The notes beneath the pieces are model-generated. The model was given only the letters and a program-made list of their open reading frames with translations, ran no database searches and was not told where the DNA came from. A stretch of DNA of 41,594 nt from Bimuria novae-zelandiae CBS 107.79. Lineage: Eukaryota; Ascomycota; Dothideomycetes; Pleosporales; Didymosphaeriaceae. Of the stretch, positions 9,261 through 20,390 are shown piece after piece. Positions within the stretch are counted from its first letter, which is position 1. Every line of letters starts with the position of its first letter. The DNA lies in the NCBI GenBank assembly GCA_010015655.1, contig ML976672.1:65666-107259 (forward strand). The letters are read 5' to 3'. Position numbers and translations under genes: made by a program.

Positions 9261-11246
9261 TAAACGTAAAGCGTGCTAAAGAGGCGATTACTATTAAGAG
9301 CGCCGCCTTAGAAGAGCTAGAGGAGGACCCCCCTCAGCCTGCCTAGCCAAATGGCCTGGTCGAGCTAACTCCTAACGTCTGGTTGGCTGCGGAAGAACTT
9401 CCCCTCGATTTCTAGGATAACCCGACACCTTTGTCGTCCTAGGCCCGCCTAGGACGTGGGGCCTTAGGTTACTTCTTGTGGAACTTCTCTAAAGCCTCTT
9501 TATAGTTGGTAAGGTTCCTCGCCAGTTCCTACGTATTATGGCTTTTTAGCCATCCTTCTTATTTTACTAAGTACTTATACTAACGCCTAATCTTCTATAA
9601 ATCTTTAATTACTTTAACCTTATACTTCTTATCCTTAAGTTTAAGTTATATTTTTAGTTCGGCGTTTAGTGGTGCTAGTTCTAATAATAACTTATAGATG
9701 ACTAGGTAGATACGTGTATCTATAAGTAACTATAGTTTAAAATTAACTAGTCTTTTAATATCTTAAACCTTAAATAGTCCTTTTTAAAAGTTATCTAATT
9801 TTTTGCTTAGCCTTATTATTTTAAAGTTTTTTTATAAAAGGAGAACTCTATCCCCCTTTTTAAAAATTAATCCTTTAATTTTTTCTTATTTACTTATTTT
9901 ACTATTTACTTATTACGTTACGCGATATTTTAGCGTAGTGTCTTATATAGATCTTATATAAGGCTAGCTTTATTAGCTGCGTTTCTTGCAACGCTCTGGA
10001 TGTCTAACAGGTCTTATTGGGTCGTTGGCTCACACCCGTGGTTGGCGTAGTATGGCAAGTATCCTGTAGTTGCCGATCTTACGCTATTGTATGCCAGTTA
10101 AGCTATTAGTAATAGCTTAATCTAGTTATCTTAGAGCTTATTTATATATTTCTAAAAGTATTATTTTAGCGTCTAATTCGTGCGTTTTATTTAGCTATCT
10201 ATTTTAGAATAGAAGCTTATTATAAGCTTATGCTTAATCCCTAATTTAGTTATAAACGTAGTCTAATATAATAATGTAAATATCTTAGCCCTATCTATAA
10301 TAAACTTATTAGCTTGTTTAACCTGCGATATTAGTTCTTGTTCTATTATATAGACTAATTCTTTTACTAATATAGCCTCCTTAATTAGCACAAACCTTAA
10401 CTCCTTAGTAAGTTAATAGATTATAACTAAAATTAAGTTATAGGGATCTTTATTTCTTAGTGCTAGTAATACTAGTAGCTTTATAATAAAGTCTATAGTT
10501 ACACTAGACTATAGCCTTAGGAGTGGCTTTAGTAGCTATAAGAGGCTATAGGGCTTATATCTCTTAGGCTTATTTTTATAATAGGCTAAATAGTTGCCTA
10601 GTACCTTTTATACTACATAGCGTAGCCTAGGGATAGTATATTCGTTTGCAATTTAACGCGTTATTTTAGTAATTTTTAGGAATCCTTAATCTTTATTCTT
10701 ATATAACTTTTTTATTAGCAGCGGAGCTACTTACTTACTAATTTAAATATAGTTTTAATAGTCTTGTACCGTTAATCATATAGCTTTATAAAAATTATAT
10801 ACTTAGCGATCTTTATCCGTGAGTTTTTTGTAGCCCTGTGTCCTATTTATAACTAGTCCGTAATAGGTAAAGTCTACGCGTCGTACTTCCAGTGCTAACG
10901 CGAGCTATATTTTATTATAGTAAAGGGTTCTATCCTTTACGTAGGTTAAGATTATAATATAGTTGCTACTATTATCTTCTTTTATAAGATCTAATTATCT
11001 ACTAAGTACGTCTATAGTAGTATTTATGTTTTCTAGCAAGTGTGTAATACAAAAGTTAAATTCTACTATTTATTCTAAATACCTAGCCTATTATTAATTA
11101 AGCTTTTTAGTTATTATAAAGCGCGTAAAATTAAGGTAATTAAAAAATACCTTTATTTAGTGCTTAGCTCCTTTAAGCTACGCTTCCTATTACTTAAAAT
11201 AGTTAATAATTACTAGTAGTTCCTTATTATAAATCTTATAGTTAAG
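9261..11246 (-). pseudogene. Gypsy-III pol, C-terminal half: RNase H end, integrase, chromodomain
   Basis: Minus-strand remains of pol downstream of the Gypsy-I insertion. At the junction the RNase H motif reads through when Gypsy-I is removed: GAEL before the break, then NYKIYNKELLVII. A chromodomain is readable at about 9475-9620 (KYLVK-stop-EGWLKSHNT-stop-E), which in chromoviruses guides integration to modified chromatin. The integrase between them is too decayed to mark its DDE residues with certainty. A less mutated GC-rich patch at about 9300-9480 encodes the tail after the chromodomain. Non-functional. Confidence 0.75.
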
Positions 11247-11697
11247 TGTTAGGATCCGAGCGACCTACAAGTGTCGAGGACCAACGATGGGCAGCCGCGG
11301 GGTAACCATCGGTGGGACTACATTACCGAGGTCACGTGATCTACCATCCCGCCAAGAATACCATCCCGGATGGCACAACCCTCCTAGATGGCACAACCCT
11401 CTTAGATGGCATAACCATCCAGGATGGCACAGGATTATAGGATAGTAGGAAAAGGATTAAATATATAAACCTACACGAATACCCTTACGGCATTTGTGTT
11501 TAACCTGTTTATTAATCTATTGTTTAGATCTAAATAAGCAACCTTGTTGATTTGATTATGCTGTATACACCTTCGATACTAATGCCCTAGTGACAAGCGC
11601 AAGCTATCACTACAACCCTCTCCCGTCCTACTAGTATTCCTGCCCGAGAACTAACCTTAGCCCCTTAGGGATTAGCTATCTCTTTGGGATCTTAACA
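11247..11697 (+). repeat. Gypsy-I 5' LTR
   Basis: 451 bp, TGTTAGG...CTTAACA. U3 carries a palindromic CACGTG box (11333-11338), then about four tandem copies of an 18-bp GATGGCACAACCCTC-type unit (11368-11430), then a TATA-like ATATATAAA at about 11460. The 3' half (from about 11500) is nearly the same as in the solo LTR at 38494 and the Gypsy-II LTRs. Little RIP compared with the internal region. Confidence 0.93.
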
Positions 11698-11744
11698 TCT
11701 TAAACACCCTTAATATAAATACTACTAGGACCCCTACCTCTTCC

Positions 11745-13619
11745 ATGGCTTTGGATAACCACGTCACCCCTATGGGGGATGGCAAGAACAAGGCACATAA
11801 ACCCGACTTATATAATAGTAACCATACCCTTCTTAACACTTAGCTGTTACAACTAGACCTCTACTTCTTTAACTAAAACTAAGACCTTAAAGATAAAAAG
11901 AAGGTTATCTTCGCAGCGACCTATATGCGAGGAAGCGCTAAAGAATAGATCTATCCTTACCTAGTTAAATACCTAGACATGGATTACGACAACGAGGATA
12001 AAGACTACATTAACAGTAACAAAGATGCTATTAATATTATTAAGGACTACGCCAACTTTAAGAAGTGCCTCTAGTAGATATTTAGAATTGCTAATAAAAC
12101 TGCTATCGCTAAGCGTGCGATCTAGACAATCCGATAGCAATAATCTATAGCTAAGTATATAGCTAAATTCCGCAAGTACGCTGTGCAACTCGACTAGGAG
12201 GATAAATCTCTTAAGATAATGTATAAATAAGGACTTAAACGCAACGTGCGCAAAGAACTACTACGTAGTAGTGTAAAGATAAAGACCCTAGAAGAACTGT
12301 ACGAAGAGACTATCTGCATTAATTGGGAATGGTTCGCTTTGCAAGAAGAGCTACGCAAGAACCTAAGGAACGTTAGTTTTAGGTAATAGGCACCTGTAGT
12401 CTACAGGGCGCCGCCGAAAACACCTCGACGCTAGTAACGCAACTATTACGGACCCTAACTAATAGAAGATGTCTAGTTTAATAACCTGGAAAAGGGAACA
12501 GGAAAGGTTACAGGCTTTTAAAAGCCTAACTAACGTATCTTAGATAGAACCCGACGACAAGGGACCGAGACACGTAAATGTTTTATATATGGCAAACCGG
12601 GCCACATAGCCAGGAACTGCAGATCTAAGAATAAGATTACTAGGCAACTAAACGTACTAACTGTTAACTAAGAAATAACTAACGAAGAATGGCAAGTAAT
12701 AAACGCCATTAAACAAGTTAATATCCACGACGAAGAATTAGAACAATTAGAGTTACCTAACTTACGACTCTACAAGGATGCATATAAAGGTTTAGATAAG
12801 AAAGAGAAGGAGCTAACACCTTAATCTCTTACACCTTACCCTAGCTAGAGCAAACCTGTTACTAGTAAGACAACGAATGTTTTCGACTTCTTAAAAAGAC
12901 ACTAACTAAGGGAAGGAGACTTTGGGTTTATAGTAATAGAATAACAAGACTTTATAGCCGCATTTCACCACGCCTACCGACCTGATCTAGTTAGCAAGGC
13001 AGCACGTGAAATAGCAGACTATTGCTATGCCCACAAAGACCCTAAAAAGAAGTACCCAAATAAAAACCTGAACTACGAACCATAGTACAACCTGGACCAC
13101 CGCAACCCTACGCACGAGACTATACGATAGACCCTTTACAGAGAAGATTAATATACCCTTTATTACTAAGCTAAGGAATACAGCTACTTTCCCCGAACAT
13201 ACTAATAATGTAGATAGGAGTGGTTTAACTACCCTATTGACTATTACGACGTTCACCTCTAAGATAAACGTAAAACGCGATACTTTCCACACCTTAACTA
13301 AGCACTAAACTAAGCACTATTACTACTAGTTAATAGAAAATGCGCGTTAGATAAATAGCAAACATGCTTACACCCTAACTGTGAGGAACACAAGGAGCAA
13401 AAAGAAAAGCATGGGTTCAATCGCGTACTAGAAGGGACCATAACCCTTAGGATTAAAATAGTAATAAAGGAAGAATACGGTGAAGCTATCCTAGAAAAGG
13501 CCTAGTAGTAGCCTTAAGGAAAAAAGAAGAAAGGACACCTTGAACCTATAGAGCTAGTTACGAAGAAAATGTCTTTTTTAGACTTAGGCTTAGGCGAGAA
13601 AACGCCTTTAAGGAACTAA
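11745..13619 (+). pseudogene. Gypsy-I gag, RIP-inactivated
   Basis: A frame of 625 codons from ATG 11745 (MALDNHVTPMGDGKNK) to TAA 13617-13619, with many internal TAG/TAA. The middle is a helical retrotransposon capsid-like domain. A zinc knuckle follows at 12579-12620, CFIYGKPGHIARNC, in which the second zinc-binding Cys has become Tyr (TGT to TAT). An unusually long tail of about 330 residues follows the knuckle, rich in Tyr, His and Asp, with a second Cys/His-rich part (CLHPNCEEH) at about 13370. Gag would form the virus-like particle and bind the element's RNA. Just before its stop lies a TTTTTTA heptamer in register for -1 frameshifting into pol. The same length and ending occur in Gypsy-II. 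Confidence 0.85.
13574..13580 (+). promoter_or_regulatory. Candidate -1 ribosomal frameshift site (T_TTT_TTA)
   Basis: In the gag frame the codons read TCT TTT TTA, so the heptamer T_TTT_TTA sits in the X_XXY_YYZ register required for -1 slippage. Gag stops 37 nt later (13617), while the -1 frame is open from 13580 until a RIP-type TAG about 13640 and leads into protease. The same heptamer in the same register occurs in Gypsy-II at 32644-32650. Confidence 0.7.
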
Positions 13620-16600
13620 ATGCCACGAACAGTTAGGCATTAATCAAGCTACTAATATAGCTTAAAGAAACATGGATGAAAGCCATGCTGGACTTAGGAG
13701 CACAGGAAAGCTATGTGTCGAGAAAAGCACTTAATAGAGCGGGACTCTATGAGCGCAAGAAGGCCATACCCTATGCTATCTATGTCGCGAATGGATAACT
13801 GATGCCCGGCAAAGCAACCATTGAATACGAGGTCGAAACCACCCTCACGATCTATAGACACTAGGAATTAATTACCCTTGACATTATCAAAGAAGCCAAT
13901 CACGACGTGATTTTAGGATTACCCTGGTTAAGGAAGCATAACCCTATAGTTAACTAGGAAAAGAAAGAGCTATCCTTTAAGCGCTGCAACTATGTATTGT
14001 AAGTAAAGCCTACGCATTAACAGAGCATAATAGTAGATAAAAGAGCTATTAATAATATAATCTTGCGACTAGAAGTTAATAAATACGAAACTAACTTAGT
14101 AAACGCTAGTAGGAACCACTAGGTTATAAAGCGCAAGCACGAAGAGAACAGTACACCTCTTAATATCCCTAATAAATATAAGGAATAGAGTTATTTATTT
14201 TAGGAAGAGAAAGGAGCTAACGCCCTTCCTAAGTATACACACTAAAATTATCGCATTATTCTTAAAGAGGGAAAGACGCCACCCTTTAGACTACTATACA
14301 GACAAAGCGCAAAAGAACTCTAATAGACACGCGAATTCCTAAAGAAAGCCCTTAAGAGGTAATAGATACGTAAGTTAGAATCGCTAATAGTATTACCCCT
14401 AATATTCGTTGCAAAGAAGGATGGAACATAACGTCCATGTATTAACTATAGAAGGCTAAATAACATAATAATTAAGAATAGATACCCACTACCGAACATA
14501 CAAGAATCTCGAGACAGGCTAGGACGAGCCAAGATATTCACACAATTTGACCTACGAGACGGATACCACCTCATACAAATAGTAGAAGGTGACGAGTGGA
14601 AGATAGCCTTTTAAACTAGATACGGACTATTTAAGTACTAAGTTATGCCTTTTAGACTCACGAACGCACTAGTAACGTTCTAAGCAATAATTAATAACGT
14701 ACTAAGGAACTACCTTGATATATTTATAGTTGCCTACCTCGACGACATCCTAATATTCTCTGAATAAGAGAAGGAGCATGTATAATACGTAAAAATAGTA
14801 CTACAAGCGCTAGACAGCGCTAATCTATAATTAAAACTTAAGAAATGCAGATTCTATGTTACAGAATTAGAGTTTCTAGGACATGTCATTAATACCGAAG
14901 GTATCCAAGTAAGCCCTTCGAAGATTAAGAAAGTAAAGAAGTAGAAATTACCTACTAACCTTAAGGAAGTACGAGCCTTCCTTAGATTTATTAGATTTAA
15001 TAGATAGTTTATTACAGACTACTCCAGAATTACGCTGCCACTTACGAACCTTACAAAGAAAGACAAACCTTTTAATTAGACGGAAGAATGCGAATAAGCA
15101 TTCTAGACACTACAAGAAGCATGTATTACGCCACTAGTCCTTATACACTTCTAGGACAATAAACCCCTGCGTATTGAAATAAACGCAAGCGACTTAGCAG
15201 TCAGAGCATGCGCGAAATAAGAAAAGAATGGTAAATAGCACCTAATTGCATACTACGCACACAAGTTTACACCTAAAGAATTACAATATAAAGTACACGA
15301 CAAAGAATTACTCGCGATTATAAAAGCTATTAAACACTAGAGGATCTACGCACATAGTTACTTAGAACTCATAATTTTTACGGATTATAAGAACCTCACA
15401 CGCTTTATAACTACGAAGGAACTAACCTAACGATAAGCAAGATAGTTAGAAACACTAGGATAATATAAATTTAAAATTGTGTACACCCTAGGCAAGGAAA
15501 ACGGACGAGCAGACGCTCTTAGTAGAATAAATAATAATAGAGAAAAGGTTAAAACCTACTCCGCTATACTAAAGAAAAATCCCGACAGTTCCTTAGAACC
15601 GACGGTAGAACTTAATCAACTCCTTATACTCACACGGGAAGTACTAAAGGAACAATAGATAGAGGTTATACGATAATACCACGACGACCCTGTATATGGA
15701 CACCCTGGAATTAGAAAAACAATGGAGCTAATCTAAAGGAACTACAGCTTTAAAGGAATTAAGGAAGTAGTAGTAACATATATACGCAAATGCGCAGATT
15801 GCTAGCGCAATAAATACGCAACACATCTTAAGTACGGAGAAATGCAAGCTATCTAGATACCCACAGCACTATAGGAAGACATCGTAATAGACTTTATTAC
15901 AGGATTGCCAAAGTCAAAGGATCCCATAAACGGAGTAAGTTACGACGCAATACTGGTAATCGTGTGTAGATTCACTAAATATGTAGAATTACTATCGTGC
16001 AAAAAGGTAATAACAGCAACGGAACTAGTATTCCTTATCCTAGACTAACTTATACGACATCATGGCATCCCCAAGACAATTATTAGCGACAGAGACAAGC
16101 TCTTTACCTTAAACTACTAGACAACACTTATAGCACTTATTAGAATAAAACGAAAACTATTAACAGCGTATCACCCACAGACGGACGGACAAACAGAACG
16201 TACGAATTAAATAATGGAAACGTACCTACGCATCTACTGCAACAACCAGAAGAATAACTAGATTTCCCTATTACTAATGGCACAATTAGTATATAACAAC
16301 AAGATATTAGTAGTAATTGGATATACACCATTCTATGCAAACTATAGAAGACATCTATATCTCTTTAATTAGACATTTCCTACTACTATTAGAACAGAAG
16401 AAGCCATTAACACGGGTATAAAAATAAAAGAAATACATTAACAACTCTAAGAGAACCTCGAGAAAGCTTAACAGCAAAGCATTTCCTACACGAACCAAAA
16501 AAGAAAAACGGCACCTTAGCTAAAGAAGGGGGATAAAGCATATCTACTTACGAAAAATCTTTAAACCTAGAAGAAGAAGCATAAGAAACTAGATCACATT

Positions 16601-16960
16601 AAGGTTAGGCTATTTTTTATTATCGAATAAGTATCACTAGTTAACTACTAATTGGAATTACCACCAGACGCTAAGATACACCCGGTATTCTATATCAACT
16701 AATTAGAACCCGCAGACCCAGAAACACTAGTTAAAACTACCTTCTATTACAAACTAGAGGAAGAAACTGAATTCGAAGTTAAGAAGATACTACGACACAC
16801 GGATTAGCCACGAACATACCTAATTAAGTAGAAGGGATATCTACACTTAGAGAACACATAGGAACTAGAAGCAAACCTTAGAAACTGTCGCTAAGCGTTG
16901 GTATAGTACTATCGTTAAACTAAGAGGTAGAAGGAGAAGAACCGATTAAGAACTTATTGA
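13580..16960 (+). pseudogene. Gypsy-I pol: protease, RT, RNase H, integrase, chromodomain
   Basis: Readable in the -1 frame relative to gag to TGA 16958-16960. Protease active site at 13691-13702 reads D-L-G-A (DSGA expected, so TCA changed to TTA). RT shows [21 protein letters not shown] and the catalytic YLDDIL (14735-14752), intact. RNase H follows with TDYKNLTRF and GKENGRADALSR. Integrase has a His/Cys zinc domain (GHPGIRK...CADC) and core motifs DFITGLPKSK, ISDRDKLF and HPQTDGQTERTN. A chromodomain at about 16769-16890 reads EFEVKKIL...TYLIK-stop-KGY, with its aromatic Trp codons turned to TAG. Enzymes for reverse transcription and integration, all interrupted by dozens of stops. The end overlaps the antisense ORF tail to tail by 41 bp. 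Confidence 0.9.
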
Positions 16961-17462
16961 GAAGAAGATCCATCGACGGATCTAAAGGAAGATTGTTGGC
17001 CTGTGACCAGCCTGGATCAGCGAAAGGATCGACACCTCGGGACGGAGCAGCCGCACTCGCACTATCCGCCTCCTAGGTCCGTTAGGCTTTCGCAATCGCC
17101 AAATCACGGCGCGCAAACTCTTGCTCACGACTTTTTACCTCTAACAATTCGCGCTTGGCGCGAGCGACGACTTCCTCCACGCGAGCAAGCTCTAACTCCT
17201 TCTCACGCTTCTCCTGCTCCACCCTCTCCTATTCTTCTTTAGGAATATACAACTCGCACTCTGCGTAGGCAGCGATGCAGCCAGCGCAACGACCAGATAC
17301 GGTATCCACGAAATACCGCAAGTTTTTCTTTATACACCTTTCGCAACAAAACACTATCTCTTTTAACGCCGCACGAATACAGACCACTTAATCGTGTCGC
17401 TCTTAGGTTAAAGTCTTTTTGCGAGGCGCGCGCGCTTTACGGGGCTTAAGATCCTTAGGCAT
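16920..17462 (-). pseudogene. Antisense Cys-cluster/coiled-coil ORF of Gypsy-I
   Basis: A 180-codon frame from ATG 17460-17462 to TAG 16920-16922 on the strand opposite to gag-pol, between the end of pol and the 3' LTR. It starts with a Lys/Arg-rich segment (MPKDLKPRKARAPRKK). A Cys cluster follows: CCERC at about residue 46 and CAGCIAAYAEC about 20 residues later. Then a highly charged helical stretch predicted to form a coiled coil (ERVEQEKREKELELARVEE), and a Pro/Asp-rich tail. Five in-frame stops, all TAG or TAA, at Gln-like positions. It is clearly less mutated and more GC-rich than the neighbouring pol. Similar ORFs lie at the same place in Gypsy-II and Gypsy-III. Function unknown; nucleic-acid binding or a role in element regulation is speculation. 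Confidence 0.7.
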
Positions 17463-17591
17463 AGTTAGAAAGGTAATTAGGTTTTAGAAATAATTAGGAC
17501 CTACAACAATACTTATATAGGACGACTGCTTATGTAGCCACACGGCAAGGCGCAGGGATATCGGGACAATATCTAGAAGGAGGGGAGGTGA

Positions 17592-18044
17592 TGTTAGGAT
17601 CCGAGCGACCTACAAGTGTCAAGGACTAACGATGGGCAGCCGTGGGGTAACCATTAGTGGGACTGCACTACCGAGGTCACGTGATCTACCATCCCGCCAA
17701 GAATACCATCCTGGATGGCACAACCCTCCCGGATGGCACAACCCTTCCGGATGGCATAACCATCCAGGATGGCACAGGATTATAGGATAGCAGGAAAAGG
17801 ATTAAATATATAAACTTACACGAATACCCTTACAACATTCGTGTTTAACCTGTTTATTAATCTATCGTTTAGATCTAAATAAGCAACCTTGTTGATTTAA
17901 TTGTGCTGTACACACCTTCGATACCAACGCCCTCAGTGACAAGGCGCAAGCTATCACTACAACCCTTTCCCGTCCTACCAGTACTCCTGCCCGAGAACCA
18001 ACCTTAGCCCCTTAGAGAATAGCTACCTCTTTGGGATCTTAACA
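17592..18044 (+). repeat. Gypsy-I 3' LTR
   Basis: 453 bp, same layout as the 5' LTR: CACGTG at 17678-17683, GATGGCACAACCC repeats at about 17712-17776, TATA-like ATATATAAA near 17805. Differs from the 5' LTR at scattered positions, mainly CpA/TpA-type changes, and by small indels near 17925. Confidence 0.93.
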
Positions 18045-20390
18045 TTAAGCTCTGCTCCTAAAAGCTTTCTTACGTAATAGAAGACTAGTCTCTATTTCTT
18101 ATTATTACATTCTTATAAGAGTATAGCCCCTAACGCGTAATCTAATACATTTATGTAGATGCGATATTACTACTTAGGGTTATACATCTATAGTAAGGAT
18201 GCTATTAGGAATAGGCGCTTTAATTATTTAAAAGCTTCTTTCTTTTCCTCTTGTAGAGGTTGCTATTTTCCTATCTTTATAAGTTCTATTAGTAGAGTGG
18301 TAACCTTTAAGTAGTTCCTAATAAATTTATAATAGATGTTAGTAAAGCCTAAAAAGAATTAGATATCCTTTAATAATTTTAGTAATAACTATTCTTCTAT
18401 TATCGCGATTTTTTTTAAATCCATTTTAACACCTTCCTAGGGTATTACAAATCCCAGATATTCCGTTTCTATAATATAGAATTTATATTTTTTAGGGTGT
18501 AGGAGCAATCTATGCCTTTATAGCTTTTATAATATCTTGCGGATATTTTCTTTATATTCCTCTAGAGTTCCGCTTAAGTATATTAATATATTATTAAGGT
18601 ATGCCGTGCAGAATACCTCTAAGTATTTACATAATACTTAATTTATAAGTTCTTAAAAGGTTACTAGTGTATTAGTTAGCCCTATTAGTATAACTATATA
18701 CTTAAAGAGGCTATATCGCGTGCGGAAAGCTATTTTCTACTTATAACTTTTTACTATTTATATCCTATAGAATCTATCCTAAAGATTAAATTTTGTAAAC
18801 CACTTAGCTCCTTAAAGTTAATCTATAAGCTCTATTATTAGTAGTAGTAAGTAGTAGTTTTTTACTTTAATAGCATTTAATTATTTATAGTCTATATAGA
18901 GTCGCAGACTGCCGTCTTTCTTATAAATAAAGGGTATAGAGAAGGCTATAGGGCTTTAATTAAGTTTTTACTTTCTTAAGCGTAGATTATTTTATATTAG
19001 CTCTTTTAACTTTTTTTCTTATTTATAGGTAAGGGGCCTTAGGCGTTCTAGCCGTAGCTTAGCTCCCTCTATTAGAAGTATCTTATAATCCTACTCCTTA
19101 TACTTAGGGAGGATAGTTTTATTATATTCCTTAAATAGGTCTGCAAATTCCTTGTATTCTTCTAGTAAACCTAGGTCTTTAAGAACTATTTTAGTTTCCT
19201 AGACCTATATATAGTGTACCTAGCTTAAGTATTACTTTAAAATCCTATCTATCTTGCATACTAATATCTCTTATATTTTAAATAGTCTATTCTCCTTCCT
19301 TGCCTAAGGCTTCTAGAGAGTTTTCCTTTTACTAGGGCTCTCCTAAGCCGTTGCTAGTAGGTTTCGGGAAAGGATTGTATATTTAATCTAGTCTATTTAT
19401 AGATTATACTATTCTAGCTACTTATATTTAATAATAGCTTTAATATCACCTATCTTTATAATAATAAAGACATGTTAGCTCTCTAGGCCTTTTACGTTAA
19501 CTTATACTAGTGCTATCTTAAGGCATAGCTAACTATTATTGTATCTTTATAATTAGGTCCTATCTGCAAGTCCTATCTGTAGCAGTATTCTTTTATTATA
19601 ATATAGTATATTATATTTCTTAATTACTTGTGGGGATATTAGATACGCGTCTACTCCTAAGTTAATAAGTGCTATAATATAGTATCTTTATACTATAATA
19701 TCCTTAATTAAGCGTTTCTCGACTTGGCGAGTGTCTACTTAATAAGCTATAATAATCGCACTATTACTAGTATAGCTTATTATTTAGTAATAATCTAGTT
19801 TTTTAAGTCCTTAGACTTGTCTTAGACCCCTTATAAGGCCTTTGCCTCTTAGATCTATCCCTTACGTTAGGCTAGTTTTAAGACTTTCTTAATTTTATAT
19901 TATTTATATTACTATTTATATAGCGTATAGGTCTCTCTAATCCTATCTAGCTTATATACTCTCTAATTCCCGTGTTGCGGGCAATTTAGAGTAAGGTATT
20001 TATTCTAGGCTAATACATCGTGTCCTAGGTAGCTATTAAAGAAAGCTATTTCTTCTTATAGGCTTAGGTGCGCAAAGCACTACGGGTTATATTAGTTTTA
20101 TTTTATTAATAAGTAATTTACGTCTTTTCTTAGCTAAGTGCTTCTTATTATTATACTAGTGTTACAAGGGTCTAGGCCCTAAGGGAACTAACCTGTCTCG
20201 AACTTCTATTACCTATATAGTTTATAAGTAATATTAAAGTATTAGTACTAGCTATTCTATTTATAGTGCTTAGTTTAATAAGCTAAAAAGTATTTATAGT
20301 AGTTATTAAGCACGCTACAGTAGCTCTTTTTTAGTTTATAGTACTCTAAACCTCTTAAAAAATAAGAGGCTTTAACCCTAGCTTTAGAGT
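18045..20390 (-). pseudogene. Gypsy-III pol, N-terminal half: RT, start of RNase H
   Basis: Minus-strand pol remains, extremely RIP-mutated. The RT catalytic motif is visible near 18585-18605 as AYLNNILIYL, where YLDDIL is expected; both catalytic Asp codons read AAT (Asn), so RT is dead. RNase H begins near 18045-18120 and continues at 11246. The upstream portion (about 19300-20390) should contain the protease and the gag-pol linker, but I could not pin down the protease motif. The domain order is that of a chromovirus. Confidence 0.75.

Larger units (their letters stand above)
11247..18044 (+). mobile_element. Gypsy-I: complete but RIP-killed Ty3/gypsy retrotransposon
   Basis: 6798 bp, plus orientation, with LTRs at 11247-11697 and 17592-18044 and matching 5-bp target duplications TTAAG (11242-11246 and 18045-18049). 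Downstream of the 5' LTR the sequence TCTTAAACACCC is shared with Gypsy-II and is the likely primer-binding region. A purine tract AGAAGGAGGGGAGGTGA abuts the 3' LTR as polypurine tract. It contains gag, pol in the -1 frame, a chromodomain and an antisense ORF. Inserted in the RNase H region of Gypsy-III. Confidence 0.95.
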
